The position numbers and the translations under genes were made by a program. DNA of 7,193 nucleotides. It comes from Microbacteriaceae bacterium (GTDB lineage: Bacteria > Actinomycetota > Actinomycetes > Actinomycetales > Microbacteriaceae). Below are positions 1-5,284 of the stretch, piece after piece. The stretch lies in contig JAODAU010000345.1 in assembly GCA_025463615.1 (NCBI GenBank), positions 1 through 7,193 on the forward strand, given 5' to 3'. The notes under the pieces are model-generated. The model did no database searches. It worked only from the letters and a program-made list of their open reading frames with translations, and was not told the origin of the DNA. Each line of letters begins with the position of its first letter. Positions within the stretch are counted from its first letter, which is position 1.

Positions 1-606
1 GAGCAGCGCGATCCGCCACCCGCGCAGGATCGTGCGCCCGCGGAGCAGCCCGACCGCGTTCAGCAGCACCAGGAAGACCGGCAGCACGAACGCGACGCCC
101 GTCGCCAGCACCAGCTTGAGCACGAAATCGTAATAGTCGCCCGCCGAGAGGAGCGACGACGACTCGCCCGGCGCGAAGCTCGTGAGCACCTGCACGATGT
201 GCGGCAGCACCCAGACGCCCATGCCCGCACCGGCCACGAAGAGCGGCACCGCGGTGAGCACGAAGGCGAGGGTGACCCGCTTCTCCTTCCGGGTGAGCCC
301 GGGCACGATGAACGCGAACACCTGCCAGAGCCACACCGGCGCAGAGAGGATCAGGCCGAGCTGGACGGCCAGCTGGATGCGCAGGTCGAACGCGGCGCCG
401 ATCGTGGTGAAGTTGAGCGCCGTCTGCCGCCCGTCGGTCGAGCCGGCGAGGATGACGGGCGACTGAAGCACCCGCCACACCGGGTCATACAGCAGCCACC
501 CGGCGACCGCGCCGACCAGCACCGCCGCGCCCGAGACGGCGAGGCGGTTGCGCAATTCGCGCAGGTGCTGCCCGAGCTGCATCGGCTCGGTGCTGCGCCG
601 GGCCAT
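1..606 (-). CDS. tatC: Sec-independent protein translocase TatC (C-terminus outside window)
   Basis: TatC is the multi-spanning membrane core of the twin-arginine translocase. It recognises RR signal peptides and recruits TatA to export folded proteins. The window shows 202 residues; the family is usually about 250, so the last membrane segment and tail lie beyond the left edge. Visible hallmarks are the cytoplasmic N-terminal motif HLRELRNRL (residues 14-22), the first membrane helix (about 23-40), and the stretch SAPVWLWQVFAFIVPGL (88-104). The latter is followed by TRKEKR, whose Glu108 sits at the position of the conserved signal-peptide-binding glutamate of the first cytoplasmic loop. Further hydrophobic helices lie at about 111-140 and 161-187. 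The ATG start lies one base after the tatA stop codon and has no clear Shine-Dalgarno sequence, so translation is probably coupled to tatA. The identity is secure from the motifs; whether this is the main or an extra Tat copy cannot be told here. Confidence 0.95.
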   Translation of the reverse strand, partial: MARRSTEPMQLGQHLRELRNRLAVSGAAVLVGAVAGWLLYDPVWRVLQSPVILAGSTDGRQTALNFTTIGAAFDLRIQLAVQLGLILSAPVWLWQVFAFIVPGLTRKEKRVTLAFVLTAVPLFVAGAGMGVWVLPHIVQVLTSFAPGESSSLLSAGDYYDFVLKLVLATGVAFVLPVFLVLLNAVGLLRGRTILRGWRIALL

Positions 607-607
607 G

Positions 608-790
608 TCAGGGGCGGGTGTCGGGAGCCTGGGCGGGGGCCTCGGGCTCGGCATCCTTGATCTCCGACTTGAAGATCTTCATGGACTGGCCGACGCTGCG
701 CGCCAGCGCGGGCATCTTTGTGGCGCCGAACAGCAGCACGACGACGGCCAGGATGAGCAGGGCGTGCCAGCCGGTGAGGTTTGCGAACAT
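608..790 (-). CDS. tatA: Sec-independent protein translocase TatA, short form
   Basis: This 60-residue protein has the TatA plan: a short N-terminus, one membrane helix (about residues 7-22, HALLILAVVVLLFG), the FG hinge followed by TKMPALARSVGQ at the start of the amphipathic helix, and a short charged tail (MKIFKSEIKDAE). TatA oligomerises at TatC to open the translocation path. The tail is short for the family, ending in an Ala/Pro-rich stretch (EAPAQAPDTRP). The ATG start is preceded by a GGAGA ribosome site at 796-800 with about 5 nt spacing. It lies 15 nt after the tatB stop and 1 nt before the tatC start, so it sits in the middle of one tatB-tatA-tatC transcript. I call it TatA and not TatB because of the TKMPALARS hinge and its small size. 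The neighbour at 806-1069 carries the TatB-type GPQRLP hinge. Confidence 0.92.
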   Translation of the reverse strand: MFANLTGWHALLILAVVVLLFGATKMPALARSVGQSMKIFKSEIKDAEPEAPAQAPDTRP

Positions 791-805
791 TGTTGTCTCC
801 GGGGT

Positions 806-1069
806 TCAGGAATCGGTGTGATCGGTGAGCGCGTCGCGGATGATGCGGCGCGGGTCGTACTGGCGCGGGTCGAGCTTCTGCCACTCCACGTCGTCGAACG
901 AGTCGCCGAGCTCCTCCCGTGCGCGACCGCGCGCGGTGTCGGCCAGCGCGCGGAGCTGCCGCACCAGCGCAGCGAGCTTCTGTGCGGCGGCGGGGAGGCG
1001 CTGGGGTCCGATGACGAACGCCGCGACCACCCCGATGATCGCGATCTTGTCCATGGTCAGGCCGAACAT
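806..1069 (-). CDS. tatB: Sec-independent protein translocase TatB
   Basis: The 87-residue product has an N-terminal membrane helix (MFGLTMDKIAIIGVVAAFVI, residues 1-20), then GPQRLP (21-26), the hinge motif typical of TatB, then a long amphipathic helix with LAALVRQLRALADTARGRA. The C-terminal segment WQKLDPRQYDPRRIIRDAL is a conserved tail that I recall from TatB-like proteins of Microbacteriaceae. TatB partners TatC in the receptor complex that binds twin-arginine signal peptides. It is the first gene of this Tat operon, preceded by a strong AGGAGG ribosome site at 1076-1081. A 61-bp gap carrying a 17-bp palindrome separates it from the lactonase gene upstream. The order tatB-tatA-tatC differs from the common tatA-tatB-tatC and from the tatA-tatC pair next to paf genes found in many actinobacteria. 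Confidence 0.88.
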   Translation of the reverse strand: MFGLTMDKIAIIGVVAAFVIGPQRLPAAAQKLAALVRQLRALADTARGRAREELGDSFDDVEWQKLDPRQYDPRRIIRDALTDHTDS

Positions 1070-1075
1070 CGCGAT

Positions 1076-1081
1076 CCTCCT
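1076..1081 (-). promoter_or_regulatory. Ribosome binding site of tatB
   Basis: Reading the minus strand, a full AGGAGG lies 6 nt before the ATG at 1069. This confirms that start and shows that tatB has its own strong initiation signal, so it need not depend on coupling to the lactonase gene upstream. Confidence 0.8.
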
Positions 1082-1092
1082 CAGCTACTTTA

Positions 1093-1109
1093 GTGAATGT
1101 TACATTCAC
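1093..1109. promoter_or_regulatory. 17-bp perfect palindrome upstream of tatB, putative operator
   Basis: The sequence GTGAATGTTACATTCAC is an inverted repeat with 8-bp arms around one central T. It lies in the 61-bp gap between the lactonase stop and tatB, 24 nt upstream of the tatB start and just before its Shine-Dalgarno site. It contains GAAT-N5-ATTC, which also occurs in the divergent promoter at 2660-2672. No run of T follows it on either strand, and the arms meet at a single base, so a protein-binding site fits better than a terminator. Symmetric AT-rich sites of this size are typical of GntR- or IclR-class regulators; the regulator itself is not in the window. No convincing -10/-35 pair was found around it. 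Confidence 0.55.
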
Positions 1110-1130
1110 ATAGTGCCACTGATAGTCAGA

Positions 1131-1976
1131 TCATGGCAAGTGAAATCGCATGGCGGGCCGACCGGGGCTCGGCGCGGACGCCGCGAACAGGTGGCCACCC
1201 TGGTCCTGCGGGCCCGCCGAGTCATCCCGTGCGGTGGTGATCAGCAGGTCGTGACCGACCAGGGCGACGGCGCTCGGGCGGCGCGCCGGAACCGTGACGA
1301 CATCCAGCACCTCGCCCGTGGGGGCGTAGCGCCGAACCTCGCCCGCGTGCCAGACCGCGACCCACAGCGCGCCGTCGGCGTCGATGGTCATGCCGTCGGG
1401 GTTGCCACCCTCGACCACGGCGATCGTACGGCGGCCGGCCAGTGTGCCGTCCGCCGCGACGCGGAACGTCTCGATCGCGCGGCGCGGGAGCGTGTCGATG
1501 TAGTACAGCGTCGCGCCGTCGGCCGAGAAGCAGATGCCGTTCGAGACCGTCACGCCCGCGAGCCGTTCACTCGGGCGCAGGTCGGGGCCGATCGAGTAGA
1601 GGGCAGCAGTCGGGGCCCGATCCGCCGTCTGCGTTCCCGTCCAGAACCGTCCGGCCGGGTCGCAGATCCCGTCGTTGGCGAAGCCCGCCCCGGCGGGCAG
1701 CTCGGCGATCACCGCGCGCCGGCCGTCGGGCGCGATCCGCAGCAGCTCGCGGTCGCGGGTCACCGCCCAGTCCTCCGAGCCGCGGATGCGGGCGGCCGAC
1801 CCGATGCGGCCGCCCACCGACTCGGTCCTGGTCGTCGTCAGCTCACCGTGCGCGAACCTGCCGACCACGAGCGTCGACGCGCCCATGTCCACCCAGCAGA
1901 CCTCGTCACCGCCGGTCCAGCGCGGCGACTCGGCCTGCACCCAGCGCTCCGAGGAGACGCGGTCAGCCGATCGCAC
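1131..1976 (-). CDS. SMP-30/gluconolactonase/LRE family sugar lactonase
   Basis: This 281-residue protein belongs to the SMP-30/gluconolactonase beta-propeller family, whose members hydrolyse aldonolactones to aldonic acids using one divalent metal. The expected metal and active-site residues can be placed: Glu16 in ESPRW, Asn101 in NDG, Asn146 in SNG and Asp194 in GNPDG. Repeated propeller strands such as LYYIDT (157-162) and LWVAVW are also present. There is no signal peptide, so it is cytoplasmic. The GTG start at 1976 overlaps the end of the aldolase gene by 14 nt, and only a weak GGGGG precedes it, so translation is probably coupled. Position after an aldolase and opposite a dehydrogenase/kinase operon suggests it acts on the lactone made by the SDR encoded at 3600-4319. 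The actual sugar is not deducible. Confidence 0.87.
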   Translation of the reverse strand: MRSADRVSSERWVQAESPRWTGGDEVCWVDMGASTLVVGRFAHGELTTTRTESVGGRIGSAARIRGSEDWAVTRDRELLRIAPDGRRAVIAELPAGAGFANDGICDPAGRFWTGTQTADRAPTAALYSIGPDLRPSERLAGVTVSNGICFSADGATLYYIDTLPRRAIETFRVAADGTLAGRRTIAVVEGGNPDGMTIDADGALWVAVWHAGEVRRYAPTGEVLDVVTVPARRPSAVALVGHDLLITTARDDSAGPQDQGGHLFAASAPSPGRPAMRFHLP

Positions 1977-2613
1977 GCGCGGTGACCCCCGCGACGACGC
2001 GCACGAACTCGGCTGCGCGCCGCTCGATCGCCCCGAAGTCGCCGGCCTCGATCGCGCCGGCGGGGAACAGCTCGCCGCCGATCGCGACCGCGCGCGCCCC
2101 GTGGCGGAACCACTCGCCGACGTTGTCGAGCGTCACGCCGCCGGTGGGCACCAGGGCCAGCTCGGGCATCGGCGCGAGCACGCTCGAGAGGTATCGCGGC
2201 CCGAGGTCGCCGGCCGGGAACAGCTTCACGTAGGCCGCACCCGACGCGTGGGCGAGATCCAGTTCCGTGGGGGTGAACGCGCCGCACAGCACGGGCACGC
2301 CGGCGGATGCCGCGACGGCCAGTACGTCGGGGTAGGTGCCCGGTGTGACGAGGAACCGCGCACCCGCGTCGATCGCGTTTCGCGCGTCGGCCGGGGTGCG
2401 CACGGAACCGGCGCCGATCACGCTCCCCTCCGGCGGAACCTCGGCGAGCGCGGCGATCGCCGCCAGCGCGTCCGGCGTCGTCAGCGCGACCTCCACGGCG
2501 CGGATGCCGCCCGCAGCGACCGCCCGAGCCGCCGGTTCCGCCCTCCCCGGCAGCGAGGTGCGGATGATCCCCACGATCGGCACCGCGGCGAGGGCTTCAG
2601 AAAGTATGGACAC
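1963..2613 (-). CDS. 2-keto-3-deoxy-6-phospho(gluco/galacto)nate aldolase
   Basis: The 216-residue protein is a class I aldolase of the KDPG/KHG family (Eda/DgoA), a TIM barrel that splits 2-keto-3-deoxy-6-phosphoaldonates into pyruvate and glyceraldehyde 3-phosphate. Visible landmarks are Glu41 in AVEVALTTP, GAGSV (67-71), TPG (90-92), the Schiff-base Lys130 in YVKLFPAGDLGP, and the phosphate-binding PTGGV (156-160) and IGGEL (178-182). Length is normal for the family. The start is the GTG at 2613, preceded by AGGAGG at 2619-2624; the frame stays open far upstream but that part is antisense to the dapA-like gene. It is the first gene of the minus-strand unit and overlaps the lactonase gene by 14 nt. 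The LFPAGDLGP loop resembles both KDPG and KDPGal aldolases, so gluco versus galacto preference is open (eda or dgoA type). Confidence 0.9.
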   Translation of the reverse strand: MSILSEALAAVPIVGIIRTSLPGRAEPAARAVAAGGIRAVEVALTTPDALAAIAALAEVPPEGSVIGAGSVRTPADARNAIDAGARFLVTPGTYPDVLAVAASAGVPVLCGAFTPTELDLAHASGAAYVKLFPAGDLGPRYLSSVLAPMPELALVPTGGVTLDNVGEWFRHGARAVAIGGELFPAGAIEAGDFGAIERRAAEFVRVVAGVTARAIG

Positions 2614-2618
2614 GAATG

Positions 2619-2624
2619 CCTCCT
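2619..2624 (-). promoter_or_regulatory. Ribosome binding site deciding the aldolase GTG start
   Basis: On the minus strand AGGAGG stands 5 nt before the GTG at 2613. It sets the aldolase start although the reading frame is open much farther upstream. Confidence 0.8.
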
Positions 2625-2627
2625 CTC

Positions 2628-2657
2628 TTGTCACTATATGGCACGATGATGCACAAT
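2628..2657 (+). promoter_or_regulatory. Possible promoter of the plus-strand operon
   Basis: TTGTCA (2628-2633) resembles a -35 box, and CACAAT (2652-2657) resembles a -10 box, with an 18-nt gap. Transcription would begin around 2664, inside the inverted repeat at 2660-2672. The boxes match consensus only partly, and the call rests on spacing and on the AT-rich setting between two divergent genes. Confidence 0.35.
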
Positions 2658-2662
2658 ATGAA
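2633..2662 (-). promoter_or_regulatory. Possible promoter of the aldolase-lactonase unit
   Basis: On the minus strand TTCATA (2662-2657) and TATAGT (2638-2633) form a -35/-10-like pair with an 18-nt spacer, placed just upstream of the aldolase ribosome site. It overlaps the proposed plus-strand promoter almost completely, and its -35 box touches the inverted repeat at 2660-2672. One bound regulator could therefore affect both directions. Consensus match is moderate. Confidence 0.35.
2636..2660. repeat. Direct repeat ATATG spaced 20 bp in the divergent control region
   Basis: ATATG occurs at 2636-2640 and again at 2656-2660, 20 bp apart from start to start, about two helical turns. GCAC is repeated between them at 2641-2644 and 2651-2654. 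Such phased repeats could be a second regulator site, but the region is short and AT-rich, so chance is possible. Confidence 0.25.
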
Positions 2663-2672
2663 TCAGTAATTC
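2660..2672. promoter_or_regulatory. Inverted repeat GAAT-N5-ATTC, putative operator
   Basis: GAAT (2660-2663) and ATTC (2669-2672) flank a 5-nt centre. The half-sites and spacing equal those of the core of the palindrome at 1093-1109 upstream of tatB, and both copies are preceded by T. The site overlaps the expected start of plus-strand transcription and lies 16 nt before the ATG of the dapA-like gene, a suitable place for repression. No regulator gene is in the window. Confidence 0.5.
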
Positions 2673-2677
2673 TTGCG

Positions 2678-2682
2678 AAAGG
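2678..2682 (+). promoter_or_regulatory. Ribosome binding site deciding the dapA-like start
   Basis: AAAGG lies 6 nt before the ATG at 2689. An in-frame TTG at 2683 directly abuts this site with no spacing, so the ATG is the better start. Confidence 0.6.
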
Positions 2683-2688
2683 TTGACG

Positions 2689-3603
2689 ATGCACACCCAG
2701 ATCGGCGGGCTGATGCCCATACTCGCCACGCCATTCACGAGCGACGGCGGGCTGGACCTGGACGGGCTGCGCGCGGTCGTGGAGTTCCAGCTGGCCTCCG
2801 GCGTGCAGGCGGTCGCGGTGTTCGGGATGGCGAGCGAGGGCTTCGCACTGACCGCAGACGAGCGGCGCAGCATCCTCTCCACCGTGCGCGACGTCACCGC
2901 CGGGTCGGTGCCGATCGTGGCCGGGGTGAACGGCACGTCCACCTCCACGGCGATCGAGCAGGCGCGCGAGGCCGAGCGTGGGGGTGCAGACGCGCTGATG
3001 GTGCTGCCGCCGTTCATGGTGAAGCCGCCGGCGGGCACGCTCGTGGACTTCTACGGCGATGTCGCCGCATCCACCTCCCTGCCGGTGATGGTGCAGGACG
3101 CGCCGGCCATGACCGGCGTCGCCATGCCGGTGTCGCTCATCGCCGAACTCAGCCGCCTGCCCGGCGTCACCAGCGTGAAAGTGGAGGCGCCGCCGACCGT
3201 GCCGAAGGTGCAGGCCGTCACGGCCGCGGTGGGCCCGGAGTTCGCGGTCGTTGGCGGCCAGAACGCGCAGTTCTGCCTCGACGAATACGACCGCGGCTCG
3301 GTCGGCACCATGCCCGCCTGCGAATTCTCCGACGTGCTCGCCCCGGTGCTCGCCGACTGGGAGGTCGGGCTGCACGAGGAGGCGCGCGAGGGCTTTCGGA
3401 TGCTGCTGCCGCTGATTCTCTTCGGGCTCCAGCCGGGCCTGGCCTGGGCCGTGCACAAGGAGGTGCTCGTGGCGAGGGGTCTCATCGACTCGGCGTACGT
3501 GCGCTATCCGGCGTCGCCGATCGACGATCGCGCCCGGGCGAGCCTCGTCGAGGTGATCGAGCGCGTGCGCTTTCCCCGACTCACGCGGGCGGTGACGCTG
3601 TGA
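2689..3603 (+). CDS. DapA/N-acetylneuraminate lyase superfamily protein, probable 2-keto-3-deoxy sugar acid aldolase or dehydratase
   Basis: The 304-residue product is a TIM-barrel class I aldolase of the dihydrodipicolinate synthase/NAL superfamily. The N-terminal GLMPILATPF (7-16) is the usual start, and Lys164 in SVKVEA is the expected Schiff-base lysine that binds the keto group of pyruvate or a 2-keto acid. It is not a true DapA: the GTTGE motif reads GMASE (46-50), the YNVP motif reads VQDAP (135-139) so the general-base tyrosine is Gln136, and the second tyrosine motif reads PPFMVKP (107-113). Members with changed motifs act on other 2-keto acids, for example as 2-keto-3-deoxy-aldonate aldolases or dehydratases. 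The first gene of the operon, it starts at an ATG with AAAGG upstream and overlaps the SDR gene by 4 nt. Its neighbours point to sugar-acid catabolism, not lysine synthesis. The exact reaction is undetermined. Confidence 0.8.
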   Translation: MHTQIGGLMPILATPFTSDGGLDLDGLRAVVEFQLASGVQAVAVFGMASEGFALTADERRSILSTVRDVTAGSVPIVAGVNGTSTSTAIEQAREAERGGADALMVLPPFMVKPPAGTLVDFYGDVAASTSLPVMVQDAPAMTGVAMPVSLIAELSRLPGVTSVKVEAPPTVPKVQAVTAAVGPEFAVVGGQNAQFCLDEYDRGSVGTMPACEFSDVLAPVLADWEVGLHEEAREGFRMLLPLILFGLQPGLAWAVHKEVLVARGLIDSAYVRYPASPIDDRARASLVEVIERVRFPRLTRAVTL

Positions 3604-4319
3604 CCGCGCGGAGTGTGCTCATCGTGGGGGCGAACTCCGCGATCGCCCTCGCCACCGCGCGCGAGTTCCGCGAATCCGGCGCCGTCATCGCCGGCATCGG
3701 TCTCGACGACGCGGGCGCCGACGCCTACGACGCCTTCGCGGTCGCGGACTGCGGCGACCCCGACGAGGCCCGCGCGGCGGTCGATCGGCTCGTCGGGGAG
3801 CTCGGCGGCCTCGACACCGTCGTGCTGGGCGCCGCCTTCATGGATGCCGCCCCGCTCGAACAGACCACGGACGACGACTGGCGGCGCACAGTCTCCGCGG
3901 TGCTCGACTGCGCGTTCTATGTGAGCCGCGCGGCCTCGCCGCACCTCAGCGACGGCGGCGCGATCGTGGCGATCTCGTCGGTGAACGCCGTGCTCGTGGC
4001 GCCCTGGCTGCCCGCGTACTCCGCCGCGAAGGCCGGCCTCGAGGGGCTCGTGCGCCAGCTCGCTGTGGAGCTCTCGCCGCGCGGCATCCGGGTCAATGCG
4101 GTGCGGCCCGGGGCGATCAGCACCGACGAGGGATTCGACCACGCCGGCTACCCGCTCGGCCGCGCCGGGCGGCCCGAGGAGGTCGCGCGCGCCATCCACT
4201 TCCTCGGCACCGAGGCGTCGTCGTTCAGCACCGGCTCGATCCTCACCGTCGACGGCGGCCTGTCGATCGTCTCGCCGGTCGCCTGGCTCAGGCCGGACAT
4301 GCGGGACCGCTGGCTGTGA
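3600..4319 (+). CDS. Short-chain dehydrogenase/reductase (SDR)
   Basis: This 239-residue protein is a classical-length SDR, a Rossmann-fold NAD(P)-dependent oxidoreductase. It shows a degenerate nucleotide-binding motif GANSAIA (10-16, replacing TGxxxGIG), catalytic Ser127 in AISSVNA, and Tyr140 and Lys144 in YSAAK. RVNAVRPGAI follows, and the C-terminal GSILTVDGG is typical of the family. Asp36/Asp37 after the second strand suggests NAD rather than NADP. The asparagine of the usual catalytic tetrad appears as Asp103 in VLDCAF, and the NNAG motif reads LGAAF. The start is a GTG that shares its bases with the stop of the previous gene (GTGA, 4-nt overlap), and the end overlaps the kinase in the same way. 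In this context it may oxidise a sugar to the lactone used by the lactonase at 1131-1976, or interconvert a keto and hydroxy sugar acid. The substrate is unknown. Confidence 0.87.
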   Translation: MTARSVLIVGANSAIALATAREFRESGAVIAGIGLDDAGADAYDAFAVADCGDPDEARAAVDRLVGELGGLDTVVLGAAFMDAAPLEQTTDDDWRRTVSAVLDCAFYVSRAASPHLSDGGAIVAISSVNAVLVAPWLPAYSAAKAGLEGLVRQLAVELSPRGIRVNAVRPGAISTDEGFDHAGYPLGRAGRPEEVARAIHFLGTEASSFSTGSILTVDGGLSIVSPVAWLRPDMRDRWL

Positions 4320-5284
4320 GCACCGCGCCCGCCGAGGTCGACGTGCTGGGCATCGGCGAGGCGATGGTGCTGCTGGAACCGGCGGCATCCGGTGGCCTGG
4401 AGTCCGCTGCGGCGGTGACGATGACGGTCGCGGGCGCTGAGCTGAACGCCTGCGCGGCCGTAACCGCATTAGGGGGTTCGAGCGCGTTCCTCACCCGGCT
4501 GGGCGACGATCCGCTCTCCGATCGCGTCATGGCGGGAGCGCGGGCACTGGGCGTGACCGTGCTCGCCGAGCGTGCGCCGGGCGAGCAGGCGGGGGTGTTC
4601 TTCAAGCAGCACGAGACCGGCGAGACGCGCTCGGTGCACTACTACCGGGCGACCTCGGCGGCGGCCCGGATGGATCCCTCCCTTCTCGGGGTCGCGTCGG
4701 GCGTGCGGGCGCGCGTGCTCCTCCTGTCGGGACTCACCGCGGCCCTCGGCGACGGAGCCGCGCGCCTGCTCGTCGCCGCGGCCGACGCTCCGATCGCGCC
4801 GCGGCTGGCCATCGACGCGAACCTCCGCCCGCGGCTCGGACACCTGGATCGCAGCATCGCGACCGTGCTGGCCCTGCTGCCCCGTACCTGGCTGCTCTCG
4901 CTCGGCAGGGACGAGGGCGAGCTGCTGTTCGGCAGCGACGACCCCGCAGACATCGCTGCAGCGGCACTCCGGCTCGGGTGCGAGGAGGTCGTCGTCAAGG
5001 ATGCCGCGAACGGCTCTCACTGGCTCGACGACTCCGGTCGCACGCGGCACGAACCCGCCCTCGCGGTGGAGGCCGTCGACACGGTCGGCGCCGGCGACGC
5101 GTTCACGGGCTCCTACGTGTGGGGCCGGTTGAACGGATACGACCGGCGTGACTCCGCGCGGCTCGCCTCCCGCGTCGCGGCGCGGGTCGTGGCGACACGC
5201 GGCGACACCGAGGGCCTGCCCGGGCCCGGCGACCGGCCCCTGCTGCTCGCGGGGCTGCGGCGGGAGGGCGCACGTGTCGCCTGA
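4316..5284 (+). CDS. kdgK: PfkB-family sugar kinase, probable 2-keto-3-deoxygluconate kinase
   Basis: The 322-residue protein is a ribokinase/PfkB-family kinase. The opening DVLGIGEAMVLLEP (9-22) and the VAGAELN segment (38-44) form the sugar-binding part. DTVGAGDAF at 255-263 is the anion hole and catalytic base (Asp261). HYYRATSAA (108-116) and DANLRPRLG (167-175) match the YYRxxSAA and DxNxRxxLW-type motifs I associate with 2-keto-3-deoxygluconate kinases, which phosphorylate KDG at C6. The product would be the substrate of the KDPG-type aldolase encoded at 1963-2613. The GTG start overlaps the SDR stop by 4 nt, and the gene end overlaps the next gene by 11 nt, so it is a core member of the operon. 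The galacto- or other stereoisomer of KDG is an alternative substrate. Confidence 0.85.
   Translation: MSTAPAEVDVLGIGEAMVLLEPAASGGLESAAAVTMTVAGAELNACAAVTALGGSSAFLTRLGDDPLSDRVMAGARALGVTVLAERAPGEQAGVFFKQHETGETRSVHYYRATSAAARMDPSLLGVASGVRARVLLLSGLTAALGDGAARLLVAAADAPIAPRLAIDANLRPRLGHLDRSIATVLALLPRTWLLSLGRDEGELLFGSDDPADIAAAALRLGCEEVVVKDAANGSHWLDDSGRTRHEPALAVEAVDTVGAGDAFTGSYVWGRLNGYDRRDSARLASRVAARVVATRGDTEGLPGPGDRPLLLAGLRREGARVA
5262..5267 (+). promoter_or_regulatory. Ribosome binding site deciding the last operon gene's start
   Basis: GGGAGG within the kinase coding end precedes the GTG at 5274 by 6 nt. This picks that GTG as the start, although the frame remains open upstream inside the kinase gene. 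Confidence 0.6.

Noticed and set aside
1093..1109. Palindrome upstream of tatB read as a transcription terminator of the lactonase gene
   Set aside because: The arms meet at one base, the best hairpin would be a 7-bp AT-rich stem with a 3-nt loop, and no T run follows on either strand.
351..1109. 252-codon minus-strand open frame across the tat genes
   Set aside because: It is an Arg/Pro-rich shadow running through tatB, tatA and tatC in another frame. The three Tat proteins have clear motifs.
1119..1129. Small inverted repeat CTGA-N3-TCAG near the lactonase stop
   Set aside because: The arms are only 4 bp with no second copy, so it cannot be told from chance.
825..1985. 386-codon plus-strand open frame opposite tatB and the lactonase
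   Set aside because: It is Arg/Ala/Gly-rich shadow coding, typical of GC-rich DNA, with no recognisable domain, and it lies opposite two genes with clear motifs.
2683..2688. TTG at 2683 as the start of the dapA-like gene
   Set aside because: It directly abuts the AAAGG ribosome site, leaving no spacing. The ATG at 2689 has 6 nt spacing and fits the family N-terminus.
1963..3456. 497-codon minus-strand open frame that would extend the aldolase upstream
   Set aside because: The part beyond 2613 is antisense to the dapA-like gene and has low-complexity His/Arg/Gly-rich content. The aldolase fold starts right after the GTG at 2613, which has a perfect AGGAGG.
2673..3599. Upstream extension of the SDR frame through the dapA-like gene (548 codons in total)
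   Set aside because: It is an out-of-frame shadow of the dapA-like gene. The SDR Rossmann fold begins immediately after the GTG at 3600, which overlaps the previous stop.
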